Assembly (NCBI GenBank): GCA_001302245.1
Contig: LGYU01000013.1
Location: 338,376-402,375, forward strand
Reading direction: 5' to 3'
DNA from: Chitinophagaceae bacterium PMP191F
GTDB taxonomy: Bacteria > Bacteroidota > Bacteroidia > Chitinophagales > Chitinophagaceae
Length of the DNA stretch: 64,000 bases
In this document: piece by piece, positions 44,651 to 53,293 of the stretch
How the letters are laid out: every line of letters begins with the position of its first letter
How positions within the stretch are numbered: the stretch's first letter is position 1
Made by a program: the position numbers and the translations under genes
Notes under the pieces: model-generated
What the model was told of the DNA's origin: nothing
Database searches by the model: none
What the model saw: only the letters and a program-made list of their open reading frames with translations

Positions 44651-46567
44651 ATGAAAAAAAATGCCTTATTATTTGTATGTCTTGCCGGTGCTGCGTTTGC
44701 TATAGGTCAGCAACCGGGTAAGTTGTCGATCATTCCACAACCCGTGTCTGTTGAAAAACATGCAGGTACCTTCAGGATCACAGCCGGCACCCATATTGAA
44801 GTGTCTCAGAAAGATTCCGGAGCATTGCATGTAGCACAACTGCTGGCTACATATCTGCATAGGGCCACCGGTTTTTCACCAGTTGTTAAAACCGGTACAG
44901 CAAACGATAAGAAAGGAAATATGATCCGTTTTGTATTAAACCGCAAAGAGGATTCTGTATTAGGCGCTGAGGGGTACAGGCTGGAAGCAGCAGGTACAGG
45001 AGTAAGTATTACAGCCAATAAACCTGCTGGCTTGTTCTATGGCATGCAGACCCTGCTGCAGCTATTGCCTGAAGAAGTTACTGCCGGAACAGTTACCCGC
45101 AATGTTGTATGGCAGGTACCTGCTGTAACAATAACCGATTACCCGCGTTTTGCATGGCGGGGACTGATGTTTGACGTGGCTCGTCATTTTTTTAATAAAC
45201 AACAGGTAATGACCTTTATAGACCAGATGGTGACTTATAAATACAACCTGTTGCATTTGCATCTTACTGATGACCAGGGATGGCGTATAGAAATAAAATC
45301 ATTGCCTAAACTTACAGAAACGGGCGCATGGCGTGTTGATAAAACGGGCACTTTTGGTACTTTTTCTGAGCCACAGCCCGATGAACCACGTACGTATGGC
45401 GGCTTTTTTACACACCAGGATATTAGAGACATCATTCAGTATGCTGCGGATCGTTTTGTAAATATTCTTCCGGAGGTAGATGTGCCGGGACATAGTATGG
45501 CTGCTATTGCTTCTTATCCCGATCTGTCGTGCACACCCGGTAACTACCATGTTGCAGCCGGTGAAAAATTCATAGCATGGAGTGATACCGGTTTTTATGC
45601 GCTGATAGATAATACGCTTTGTCCGGCCAATGAGAATGTTTATACCTTCCTTGACAAAGTTTTTACAGAAATAGCTCAATTATTTCCTTTCCCATACATA
45701 CATATGGGAGGTGATGAATGTGCCAAGAATTTCTGGGAGAAAAGTGATGCGGTAAAGCAACTGATGCAGCGTGAAAATTTAAAAGATATGCACGAAGTGC
45801 AAAGCTATTTTGTAAAACGCGTAGCTGCCATTGTGGAATCGAAAGGGAAAAAACTGATGGGGTGGGATGAAATACTGGAAGGCGGACTGGCACCCAATGC
45901 AGCGGTAATGAGCTGGAGAAGTACAAAGGGAGGAATTACTGCTGCCAAAGCTGGTCATGAAGTGGTGATGTCACCTTCACAATTTGTATATCTTGATCTG
46001 ATGCAGGGTGATGCTGCTATTGAACCACCGGTATACAGTACTGTACGTTTAAAAACGGCTTACCAGTTTGACCCGGTTCCCGATGGTGTGGATGCGAAGT
46101 TCATTAAAGGCGGACAGGCCAACCTTTGGACAGAGCAGATCTACAATACACGGCATCAACAATACATGTTATGGCCAAGGGCCTTTGCCATTTCAGAGTC
46201 TGTATGGTCGCCCAAAAGCAAAAAGAACTGGAGTGATTTTGTACGTCGTACAGAAACACATTTTAAGCGACTGGATGCAGCCGGTATCAAGTTTGCCCCC
46301 AGCATGTACGATCCTATTATAAAAGCATCAAAAGACGATAAGGATGTGGTGAAAGTAGAACTGAGCACAGAACTGGAAGGGCTGGATATCTATTACAGTT
46401 TTGATAATTCTTTTCCTGATCGTTTTTATCCTAAATACACACAGCCGCTGGTCGTGCCTAAAGATGCTGCGAACCTGCGTATCGTAACTTATCGTGGTGA
46501 AAATACTATCGGCCGGCAGATCATTGTACCGGTGGCTGATCTGAGGAAAAGAGCATCAAAGAAATAG
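44651..46567 (+). CDS. GH20 beta-N-acetylhexosaminidase
   Basis: The 638-residue protein has a signal peptide (residues 1-19), a GH20b N-terminal domain (about 24-160) and a TIM-barrel catalytic domain (about 165-520) with the catalytic pair Asp355-Glu356 in M-G-G-D-E-C. Other GH20 signs are the H-L-H-L-T-D-D-Q-G-W-R segment and D-V-P-G-H. It cleaves terminal N-acetylglucosamine or N-acetylgalactosamine from glycans, for example in chitin breakdown, in the periplasm or at the surface. A short C-terminal beta domain follows. It is monocistronic with its own terminator. Confidence 0.93.
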   Translation: MKKNALLFVCLAGAAFAIGQQPGKLSIIPQPVSVEKHAGTFRITAGTHIEVSQKDSGALHVAQLLATYLHRATGFSPVVKTGTANDKKGNMIRFVLNRKEDSVLGAEGYRLEAAGTGVSITANKPAGLFYGMQTLLQLLPEEVTAGTVTRNVVWQVPAVTITDYPRFAWRGLMFDVARHFFNKQQVMTFIDQMVTYKYNLLHLHLTDDQGWRIEIKSLPKLTETGAWRVDKTGTFGTFSEPQPDEPRTYGGFFTHQDIRDIIQYAADRFVNILPEVDVPGHSMAAIASYPDLSCTPGNYHVAAGEKFIAWSDTGFYALIDNTLCPANENVYTFLDKVFTEIAQLFPFPYIHMGGDECAKNFWEKSDAVKQLMQRENLKDMHEVQSYFVKRVAAIVESKGKKLMGWDEILEGGLAPNAAVMSWRSTKGGITAAKAGHEVVMSPSQFVYLDLMQGDAAIEPPVYSTVRLKTAYQFDPVPDGVDAKFIKGGQANLWTEQIYNTRHQQYMLWPRAFAISESVWSPKSKKNWSDFVRRTETHFKRLDAAGIKFAPSMYDPIIKASKDDKDVVKVELSTELEGLDIYYSFDNSFPDRFYPKYTQPLVVPKDAANLRIVTYRGENTIGRQIIVPVADLRKRASKK

Positions 46568-46770
46568 TGTTTGCAATAGGAGAACAGGAAGCTGAAAATC
46601 ATTTTTTTATGCCCTCATTACCATGTTAACATTTCTTTTAGTGAAATGGTGCAACGATGCAGAAAAAGGGGGTGTCAATAACGATACATGCTTTCATGCA
46701 TCCGGACGTTTGTCTTAATAGTTGGTGAACGTTTGTTTAGGGTTTTAGGGGTTTAATCAATCACTTCAAT

Positions 46771-46807
46771 GAAGGGTCTTCCGGGGGGGAGGCCCTTCAT
46801 CCTTTTT
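46771..46807 (+). terminator. Intrinsic terminator after the hexosaminidase gene
   Basis: A 12-position stem (46771-46782 with 46787-46798, a few G-T pairs) has a 4-base loop and a T-run at 46803-46807. Confidence 0.65.
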
Positions 46808-46823
46808 AGACATAAAGGCATAA

Positions 46824-46850
46824 AAAAAGCCGCAACTACTGCTGCGGCTT
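46824..46850 (-). terminator. Intrinsic terminator after pyk
   Basis: On the minus strand AAGCCGCA pairs with TGCGGCTT (46843-46850 with 46828-46835), followed by a run of T residues. It lies 23 bases after the pyk stop, back to back with the hexosaminidase terminator. Confidence 0.75.
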
Positions 46851-46873
46851 GTATAGAAGCTTGGTTTGCTTAA

Positions 46874-48367
46874 CTAATCTACTTTGGTAATCTTCAGCAC
46901 GTTGGTAGGTATGTGCAGGTGTACCGGTGTACTACCTGTATTTACCACCACATCGCCTGCCTTCAGAAATCCTCTTTCTTTCAGGATCTTGATCTGGTCG
47001 AACATGATACCGTCCAGGCTTTCTTCTTCATCATAGAAGAATGCACGTACACCCCAGCTAAGACTTAACTGGTTTACCAGGCTGCGTTCTTTTGTAAAGA
47101 TGTACAATGGTGATTTAGGACGATAGCTGCTCAGGATAAATGCGGTGTAACCACTCTGGGTCATCCCGATCAGCGCGTCTGAATTGGCATCATTGGCCAG
47201 TTTACAGGCGTTGTAACAGATGGCATCACTCAGGAAAGAAGGAGAGTGGGGCTGCGGTTTCAGATCTTCTTCGCGGTTATAACGGTATTCAGTTCTTTCT
47301 ACTTCCAGGATGATCTTGCGCATGGTTTCCACAACCAGGGCCGGGTGTTTGCCGGTAGCAGTTTCTCCGCTCAGCATTACCGCATCAGCACCTTCCAGTA
47401 CCGCGTTGGCAACGTCGGTAATTTCACTGCGGTTGGGTTTTACGCGATCCATCATACTTTCCATCATCTGCGTAGCTACAATAACGGGTTTTGCCCTGTG
47501 GATACATTTGCGGATGATATCGCGCTGTGCCATCGGCACTTTTTCTACAGGAAGCTCTACACCAAGATCGCCACGTGCTACCATTACCGCATCAGATTCT
47601 ACCACAATATTGCGGAGATCTACCAATGCAGAAGGCATTTCTATTTTGGCAATTACCTTAGTCTTGCTTTTCTTTTCTGCCAGTCTTTTCTTCAGGTCAA
47701 TAATGTCTTCAACTTTACGTACAAAAGACAGGGCCACCCAATCCAGTTCCTGCTCAATGATAAATTCAAGGTCAGCAATATCTTTGGGTGTCAATGCCGG
47801 CAGAGATATCTTGGTGTCCGGCAGGTTTACACCTTTCTTGGGGAACAGCATGCCACCGTAGGTAACTTTTACTTTTACATCACCTTCTTTGGTGATCTCA
47901 GTAACAACTACTTCCAGTTTACCGTCGTCAATCAGGATCTTATTGCCCGGCTCTACATCTTCGTGCAGATTGGGATAAGAAACGTAGATTTTCTCTTTAT
48001 TGCCTACTACTTTTTCTCTGGAAGTGAAAGTAAGGATGTCGCCGGGTTCTATCAGCAGAGAGCCATTTTCAATTTCACCTACACGCAGCTTTGGTCCCTG
48101 CAGATCGCCCAGTATAGAAATGTTGTAAGGTTCTGTTTTGTTAATGGCACGGATGTGCTCAATGATTTTCGCTTTGTCTTCCTGCGTACCATGCGAAAAG
48201 TTCAGGCGGAAAATATTAACGCCTGCTTTCACCAGTTCCAGCAACTTGTCGTATGTATCGCAGGCGGGGCCTACGGTTGCTACAATCTTGGTACGGTGCG
48301 AAACGTGATCAATACCTGCTTTTTTGTCCATGTTATTGTGCAGGTACTTTGAGATGTCTCTAGCCAT
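46874..48367 (-). CDS. pyk: Pyruvate kinase
   Basis: The 497-residue protein has the full pyruvate kinase layout. It has an N-terminal T-K-I-V-A-T-V-G-P motif, then L-N-F-S-H-G, a beta-barrel B domain, the catalytic V-I-A-K-I-E-M lysine region, A-R-G-D-L-G-V-E, and the M-L-S-G-E-T-A-T-G-K motif before a C-terminal domain. It transfers phosphate from phosphoenolpyruvate to ADP, the last glycolytic step. pfkA lies 1.5 kb downstream in window coordinates on the same strand, separated by a dead gene. An alternative in-frame ATG at 48331 would shorten the N-terminus by 12 residues. Confidence 0.95.
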   Translation of the reverse strand: MARDISKYLHNNMDKKAGIDHVSHRTKIVATVGPACDTYDKLLELVKAGVNIFRLNFSHGTQEDKAKIIEHIRAINKTEPYNISILGDLQGPKLRVGEIENGSLLIEPGDILTFTSREKVVGNKEKIYVSYPNLHEDVEPGNKILIDDGKLEVVVTEITKEGDVKVKVTYGGMLFPKKGVNLPDTKISLPALTPKDIADLEFIIEQELDWVALSFVRKVEDIIDLKKRLAEKKSKTKVIAKIEMPSALVDLRNIVVESDAVMVARGDLGVELPVEKVPMAQRDIIRKCIHRAKPVIVATQMMESMMDRVKPNRSEITDVANAVLEGADAVMLSGETATGKHPALVVETMRKIILEVERTEYRYNREEDLKPQPHSPSFLSDAICYNACKLANDANSDALIGMTQSGYTAFILSSYRPKSPLYIFTKERSLVNQLSLSWGVRAFFYDEEESLDGIMFDQIKILKERGFLKAGDVVVNTGSTPVHLHIPTNVLKITKVD

Positions 48368-48415
48368 TGGATTATATCTGGTTTAAAAATTTCAAGATTT
48401 GAAGTTTCAAGATTC

Positions 48416-48817
48416 TTATACTTGATCCCTGAACTTCTGACCTTTTACAGGTGTGTTATTCAGGTATTTTATAAAATTGGCCATCTGCGATGCAAGCACC
48501 TGGCATTCTGCATTAAGCGAATGCAACTCATTATCATTTCAGTATTTCATATTAAAGCCGCGATATAACCGGGAATGAACTTCTCCGGTTGAGCCTTTTG
48601 ACATGCTGAGAAAGTTAATGAGCTCCAATCTGCTGTCCCGTTCAAAACCTTCTGCAATATTATCCATTACCGAGCAGGCAGCTTCCCTGATCTGATCTTT
48701 GAAACGAAAGTTCTTTTCTACATTCAGGCCTGCTGAGTAATGCTATAAAATCTTTACAAAGAGCCTTCTGATTTCTTTCCATATTTCCAAATCTTCAAAA
48801 TTATTGATTGTTGCCAA
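48416..48817 (-). pseudogene. Dead four-helix-bundle protein gene (S23/23S rRNA intervening-sequence family)
   Basis: Reading the minus strand in one frame from about 48817 gives a recognisable four-helix-bundle protein of the S23/IVP family: F-E-D-L-E-I-W-K-E near the start, then D-Q-I-R-E-A-A-C-S-V-M-D-N-I-A-E-G-F-E-R in the middle, then K-G-S-T-G-E-V-H-S-R-L-Y. The frame is broken by TAG at 48745-48743 and TGA at 48541-48539, and no ATG opens it. Downstream of the second stop it is still recognisable (L-N-A-E-C-Q) and ends TAA at 48418-48416. The family is common as single copies in Bacteroidota chromosomes; its function is unclear. It lies between pyk and pfkA. Confidence 0.8.
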
Positions 48818-48889
48818 TAGTCTTGTTTTTGAAATATTGAAACATGAAACCCAGAAACTATTTATTATTCACCATTTATCACTCACTGT

Positions 48890-49873
48890 CTAGCTCGCCA
48901 GGATCTTCACAATCTTAATCCATTCTTCGCTGATGCGTTGTTTGGATTTGACTGCTTTTTCCAGTGAGGTGAAATGCAGTTTGTTATTTACAATACCCAC
49001 CATTACATTAGCACGTCCCTCCATCAGGCATTCCACCGCAGCATATCCCATACGACTGGCAATTAAACGGTCGAAACAGGTAGGTGAGCCACCGCGCTGA
49101 ATATGTCCCAGGATACAAACACGGGTATCTGCCAGCGGCATGCGTTCTTTCACCACTTTTGCTACTTCATTGGCACCGCCAAATTCATCGCCTTCAGCTA
49201 CTACTACCATGTTCACCAGTTTTTTACGTCTTTCTTTTTCCTGTAAAGAACGTACCAATGCCTCAATATCGGTTTTGCGTTCGGGAATCAGGATATGCTC
49301 CGCGCCAGTAGCAATACCACTGTGCAGGGCAATGTAACCGGCATCACGTCCCATTACTTCAATAATGAAAAGACGGTCGTGTGCATCGGCAGTATCGCGG
49401 ATCTTGTCAATGGCTTCTACAGCAGTGTTAACAGCTGTGTCGAAACCAATGGTAAAATCGGTACCGGCAATATCTTTATCAATAGTACCGGGCAGGCCGA
49501 TACAGGGAATATCATATTCGCGGCTGAAAATATCAGCACCACGGAAAGAACCGTCGCCACCAATAATTACCAGTCCGTCAATACCCAGCTTTTTAAGGTT
49601 TTCGTACGCTTTGGCACGTCCTTCGGGCTGAAAGAACTCTTTACAACGCGCAGTTTTTAAAATGGTACCACCACGCTGAATAATGTTTGCTACGCTTCTT
49701 GAGTGCATTGGAACGATGTCGTTCTCAATAATACCACTGTAACCCCGCATAATTCCGAATACATCCAGTTCATTGTACAGTCCCGTTCTTACTACGGCCC
49801 GGATAGCAGCATTCATGCCCGGTGAATCACCTCCCGAAGTAAGGACGCCTATTTTAGTCACCTTTTTTGCCAT
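48890..49873 (-). CDS. pfkA: ATP-dependent 6-phosphofructokinase
   Basis: The 327-residue protein begins with the ATP-binding L-T-S-G-G-D-S-P-G-M-N motif. It has G-G-D-G-S-F-R-G, with Gly at the position that favours ATP over pyrophosphate, and the catalytic P-G-T-I-D-K-D motif. E. coli PfkA has N in place of K there. The late motifs M-G-R-D-A-G and R-G-G-S-P are present. It phosphorylates fructose 6-phosphate, the committed step of glycolysis. It lies upstream of pyk on the same strand and may be part of a glycolytic cluster. Confidence 0.95.
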   Translation of the reverse strand: MAKKVTKIGVLTSGGDSPGMNAAIRAVVRTGLYNELDVFGIMRGYSGIIENDIVPMHSRSVANIIQRGGTILKTARCKEFFQPEGRAKAYENLKKLGIDGLVIIGGDGSFRGADIFSREYDIPCIGLPGTIDKDIAGTDFTIGFDTAVNTAVEAIDKIRDTADAHDRLFIIEVMGRDAGYIALHSGIATGAEHILIPERKTDIEALVRSLQEKERRKKLVNMVVVAEGDEFGGANEVAKVVKERMPLADTRVCILGHIQRGGSPTCFDRLIASRMGYAAVECLMEGRANVMVGIVNNKLHFTSLEKAVKSKQRISEEWIKIVKILAS

Positions 49874-50177
49874 GTAATACGATCAATTGGGTTGTTTATT
49901 AAAAAATATTCAAACAACAGGAAGAAATGTTAAAAAAATATCAAAGGGGTTGGAACCCGGGTCCAAAAATAAGGTTTTGTTTTGATTCCAACGTGTACAC
50001 TGTACCCATCCCTGCAAACGGTAAACGATTGATAATATTATTACGCCATCAGGCCATTTGCCTGAAATGCAGACAGTACGCCACCCAACAGGCTTTGCTG
50101 ATTGTATTGAAAAGGATTACAGGAATATTGATTGTACGGTTGCTGTTTTTTAAACTGTTGCATTTTATTTTTGACAG
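49874..50177. other. Intergenic region between pfkA and the RmlD-like gene
   Basis: No gene is supported. The right end holds a promoter at 50140-50173 for the divergent gene. The left end is AT-rich and presumably carries the pfkA promoter. Confidence 0.35.
50140..50173 (+). promoter_or_regulatory. Bacteroidota-type promoter for the RmlD-like gene
   Basis: TTG at 50140-50142, a 23-base spacer and TATTTTTG at 50166-50173. Transcription would start at or next to the ATG at 50178, implying a leaderless message. Confidence 0.5.
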
Positions 50178-51068
50178 ATGAAAATACTGATCACAGGTGC
50201 CAACGGTTTGCTGGGGCAACACCTGATCCAATTGTTGCTGCAAAAAAAGTATACTGTAGTTGCTACCGGCAGGGGAGACAGCCGCCTGGCCTTTGAAAAT
50301 CCGCTTTACTCTTATTACGATATGGATGTGGTAGATGGGAATGCCGTTTTTGCCACTATGAACCACGAAAAACCCCATGTTGTGGTACATGCTGCAGCCA
50401 TGACCCAGGTAGATGAATGTGAACTGGCCCCTGAAATATGTGAGCGTATCAATGTGCAGGGCACATCACAGGTACTGGTTGATGCAGAAGCTGTTAGCAG
50501 TCATTTTATTTATATCTCCACCGATTTTGTCTTTGACGGTGAAAAAGGAAATTATACCGAAGAGGACGACCTGATGCCGGTAAGTCATTATGGTTTTAGT
50601 AAGATGCAAGCCGAAAGTATTGTACAGACCAGTGAAATTCCCTGGTGTATTGTACGTACCTGCCTGGTATATGGGAATGTGCTGAAAGGAACCCGCAGCA
50701 ATATTGTCAATTGGGTAAAAGGCAGCCTGGAGCAGAACAAAGCTATCAAAGTGGTGAATGACCAGGTGCGTACGCCAACTTATGTAAAAGACCTTGCTAA
50801 TGGTATTTTACTGGCCATAGAAAAGAAAGCCACCGGCATTTATCATATTGCAGGCAAAGATGTGCTGACTCCTTACCAGATGGCTGTACAAACGGCAGAA
50901 TTGTTTCAACTGGATACTACAAAGATTGAAAAAGTAGATGCTTCCACTTTCTCCCAGCCGGGACGCAGACCGCCCAAAACCAACTTTATTATTGAAAAGG
51001 CCAGAAAAGAACTGGGCTACGAACCACTGTCATTTGCAGAAGGGTTGAAGGATATGTTTGTTTTGTAG
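50178..51068 (+). CDS. RmlD-like NAD(P)-dependent sugar reductase
   Basis: The 296-residue protein is an extended short-chain dehydrogenase. The nucleotide-binding motif is G-A-N-G-L-L-G near residue 7, and the active site is Y-G-F-S-K with Tyr and Lys near 139-143 plus the S-T-D-F-V-F-D-G motif. This pattern is that of dTDP-4-dehydrorhamnose reductase (RmlD). A role in deoxysugar synthesis is likely, but without rmlABC nearby it may act on another sugar nucleotide. It ends three bases from the stop of the convergent lipoprotein gene. Confidence 0.8.
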   Translation: MKILITGANGLLGQHLIQLLLQKKYTVVATGRGDSRLAFENPLYSYYDMDVVDGNAVFATMNHEKPHVVVHAAAMTQVDECELAPEICERINVQGTSQVLVDAEAVSSHFIYISTDFVFDGEKGNYTEEDDLMPVSHYGFSKMQAESIVQTSEIPWCIVRTCLVYGNVLKGTRSNIVNWVKGSLEQNKAIKVVNDQVRTPTYVKDLANGILLAIEKKATGIYHIAGKDVLTPYQMAVQTAELFQLDTTKIEKVDASTFSQPGRRPPKTNFIIEKARKELGYEPLSFAEGLKDMFVL

Positions 51069-51071
51069 AGG

Positions 51072-51809
51072 CTAAAACTTCATAGCACTGGCTGTTAACG
51101 CAAGAAATGCAAAACCAATTGCCTGGAATGGACCGGTAACTATATCGCCTGTAACTGTCAGTGGTACCAGGGCATAGCGGCCGTATTTTTTTGCAGGCGA
51201 TGGTTCAATACTGAATGCTATGTAGTCAATTTTAAAGTGTGTATTGAATTTTACAGAGTCTTCGCGTGGGGGATAATAAAGGAAAACAACATGCTGTGCC
51301 CGAAGAGGCTGTTCTGTACTTACGGTAGTATCCTGGTACCGGAAATTATTTTTATCAGTATAATTTATAATAATCCCTTTTACAGCTACAGGATCGGCTG
51401 GTGTGTAAAAGTCTTTTTTCAACGTATGCCTGTTTAGTTCGATGCCGGTCCCATATCCCAGGTTACGCACTTTGTTATTCAATACACGATATATCCTATT
51501 GACATTATAGGCTATGGCGGTAACAGAGTCCGGATAGTAATTTAAGCTTTTACCTACCTGGAAAAGTTTAACCAGGGTATCTACCGGAACGCGGATATGA
51601 TAGGGCTGTTTTTTTGAACTGTTTATGTTGCCTTCAAAATTGATGATGAGATAGCCGGAGTCAATAAAACTGCTATTGATTAAAGATACTTTTTCGTTCT
51701 TCCTGTCAAGCTTTGCATTGCTTAATGTTTTACTGGTAATGCAACTGGTGAAACTAACACTTAACTGCAATAAGCAGGTAATGATGGTTATATTTCTGAC
51801 AGACCACAT
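51072..51809 (-). CDS. Lipoprotein of unknown function
   Basis: From the ATG at 51809 the protein has 245 residues with a signal ending S-F-T-S-C, with Cys23 a probable lipidation site. The mature part is mixed beta/helix, with a short hydrophobic stretch near the C-terminus (P-F-Q-A-I-G-F-A-F-L-A-L-T). No family is recognised. It starts 93 bases after the archaemetzincin gene on the same strand and could be its operon partner. An upstream in-frame ATG (51839) is less likely because it precedes the signal by 10 residues. Confidence 0.55.
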   Translation of the reverse strand: MWSVRNITIITCLLQLSVSFTSCITSKTLSNAKLDRKNEKVSLINSSFIDSGYLIINFEGNINSSKKQPYHIRVPVDTLVKLFQVGKSLNYYPDSVTAIAYNVNRIYRVLNNKVRNLGYGTGIELNRHTLKKDFYTPADPVAVKGIIINYTDKNNFRYQDTTVSTEQPLRAQHVVFLYYPPREDSVKFNTHFKIDYIAFSIEPSPAKKYGRYALVPLTVTGDIVTGPFQAIGFAFLALTASAMKF

Positions 51810-51902
51810 ATTTAAAAATAAACAATAGTTATCTGGCATGCAATACAGGTAGCGTTAAATTACTTTAACGAACGAATTCTTTCCAAAAGGAAGTTGACCA
51901 TG

Positions 51903-53225
51903 TCAGCGATTGTGATTCTCTATTTTTCTTTTACACTTTTTACAATAGTCATTGCTGCTATTATCAACAGTTGCCATTTTTTCATTGGCATCGGACATGA
52001 TACATCCCGTGGAAGAACAATGTGGCAATCCCAGATTATGACCTATTTCATGTATTACAACCGTCCGTAACCGGCGTTGGAATATTGGGTTATTATCTGT
52101 GTACAACCGGTGATCAGATATAATACATGAGGGCCCGGGTTGATAGCCAAGTCCAAAAATGCCCCATACTTTATAGGTGGCTACCGGTTGTTTAATATTT
52201 CCCTGTATATCTCTTTTGGTGGTATAAATATCTTCATGTGTTATGCCCACAACATCAATAAGAGAATCATTTTTTAAGGAGCGAAGCATATAAACGATTG
52301 AATCTGCATTGTAGCGTTTTCCTTTTTCTGTATTTACAAAGTGTTGGGGTACTGTAGTAGCAGGTAAAACAATTACCTGTCGGTGAAAAAACTGCTGTAT
52401 TTCTTTTTTGATAAAATCCAATTGCCTGGAGTTGTACTGGTTGATTGGCTGTAAAGCAATGTATTTTTTGGAAGGTCTGTCAGCCGGAACTTCTTTGCAT
52501 GAAACAAGGTATAAACAGCATAAAAGTAATATAGATGATATTTTTCTTAAGCCGGTGCTAGCAGACGGATTCTTTCCAAAAGGAAATCGTCCGTTGATCT
52601 TACTGTACATTTTTATATTGATCAGACATATCCACAACAGGAAACACAGAAAGGTGATCTTCTGTATTACAGGTAAGTATAGTAAACCATTGCCAGTATA
52701 GTAAATGTAATTATTGACACCTATCAGCAAAGCACAGATCATACCGAACCAGAACAGGCCGTACCATTTGTTGCGGTAAATGCCGATGGCAGTTCCCAGT
52801 AATGCGACCAATGCTGCAATACCTGCTATATTGATCACTGCATCATGATACAGGTTGGCAAACAGTAATAGGACAATCGTCATACCCGCCACGCCGGAAA
52901 TACGTATTGCTTTGCAAAACCATGCAGAAAGGTTGGTGCAGTACGGAAAGTAATACCAGAACGACGCAAGCGAAATACACAGTACCATCATGGCTGCAAT
53001 GGCTACTGGCCGTGCTGTGTTGTGAGCACCGTTGATCGCTTCGTAATTCAACAGGTTGCACCAGTAATTGTACAGCCAGCTAAATCCTTTTGCATGCGGG
53101 TATTGTTGCGATCCGCCGGGATACAGGAAAGTGGCTGTTATGTACAATGTAACAAACAATATGCTGCCAAAAACAGGCGTAAGTACCCATTTGCTGTAGC
53201 TATTGTTGTTAACCGGGGTTGACAT
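51903..53225 (-). CDS. Archaemetzincin (M54) fused to an N-terminal membrane domain
   Basis: From the ATG at 53225 the protein has 440 residues. The first 205 form about six membrane helices with a Y-P-G-G motif, resembling DUF998-type membrane domains. The C-terminal 190 residues are an archaemetzincin: H-E-I-G-H-N-L-G-L-P-H-C, then four residues to a second Cys, C-I-M, and 17 residues to C-K-K-C. This is the exact family spacing HExxHxxGxxHCx4CxMx17CxxC, which binds catalytic and structural zinc. Between the two, at about 227-243, lies a relict-looking lipoprotein signal (L-L-L-C-C-L-Y-L-V-S-C) with the lipidation Cys at 243. The protein may therefore be a fusion of two former genes, with the protease in the periplasm. 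An in-frame ATG upstream (53276) is less likely. Confidence 0.85.
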   Translation of the reverse strand: MSTPVNNNSYSKWVLTPVFGSILFVTLYITATFLYPGGSQQYPHAKGFSWLYNYWCNLLNYEAINGAHNTARPVAIAAMMVLCISLASFWYYFPYCTNLSAWFCKAIRISGVAGMTIVLLLFANLYHDAVINIAGIAALVALLGTAIGIYRNKWYGLFWFGMICALLIGVNNYIYYTGNGLLYLPVIQKITFLCFLLWICLINIKMYSKINGRFPFGKNPSASTGLRKISSILLLCCLYLVSCKEVPADRPSKKYIALQPINQYNSRQLDFIKKEIQQFFHRQVIVLPATTVPQHFVNTEKGKRYNADSIVYMLRSLKNDSLIDVVGITHEDIYTTKRDIQGNIKQPVATYKVWGIFGLGYQPGPSCIISDHRLYTDNNPIFQRRLRTVVIHEIGHNLGLPHCSSTGCIMSDANEKMATVDNSSNDYCKKCKRKIENHNR

Positions 53226-53293
53226 GTATTGTATAATAACAGTTTTGCTGTTTGGTCTGCTGTTGCTTACCGGCATCCATTTGTATGATCTGC

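Noticed and set aside
47246..48352. A 368-codon + strand frame opposite pyk
   Set aside because: A shadow of the pyruvate kinase gene on the other strand; composition and lack of domains show it is not a gene.
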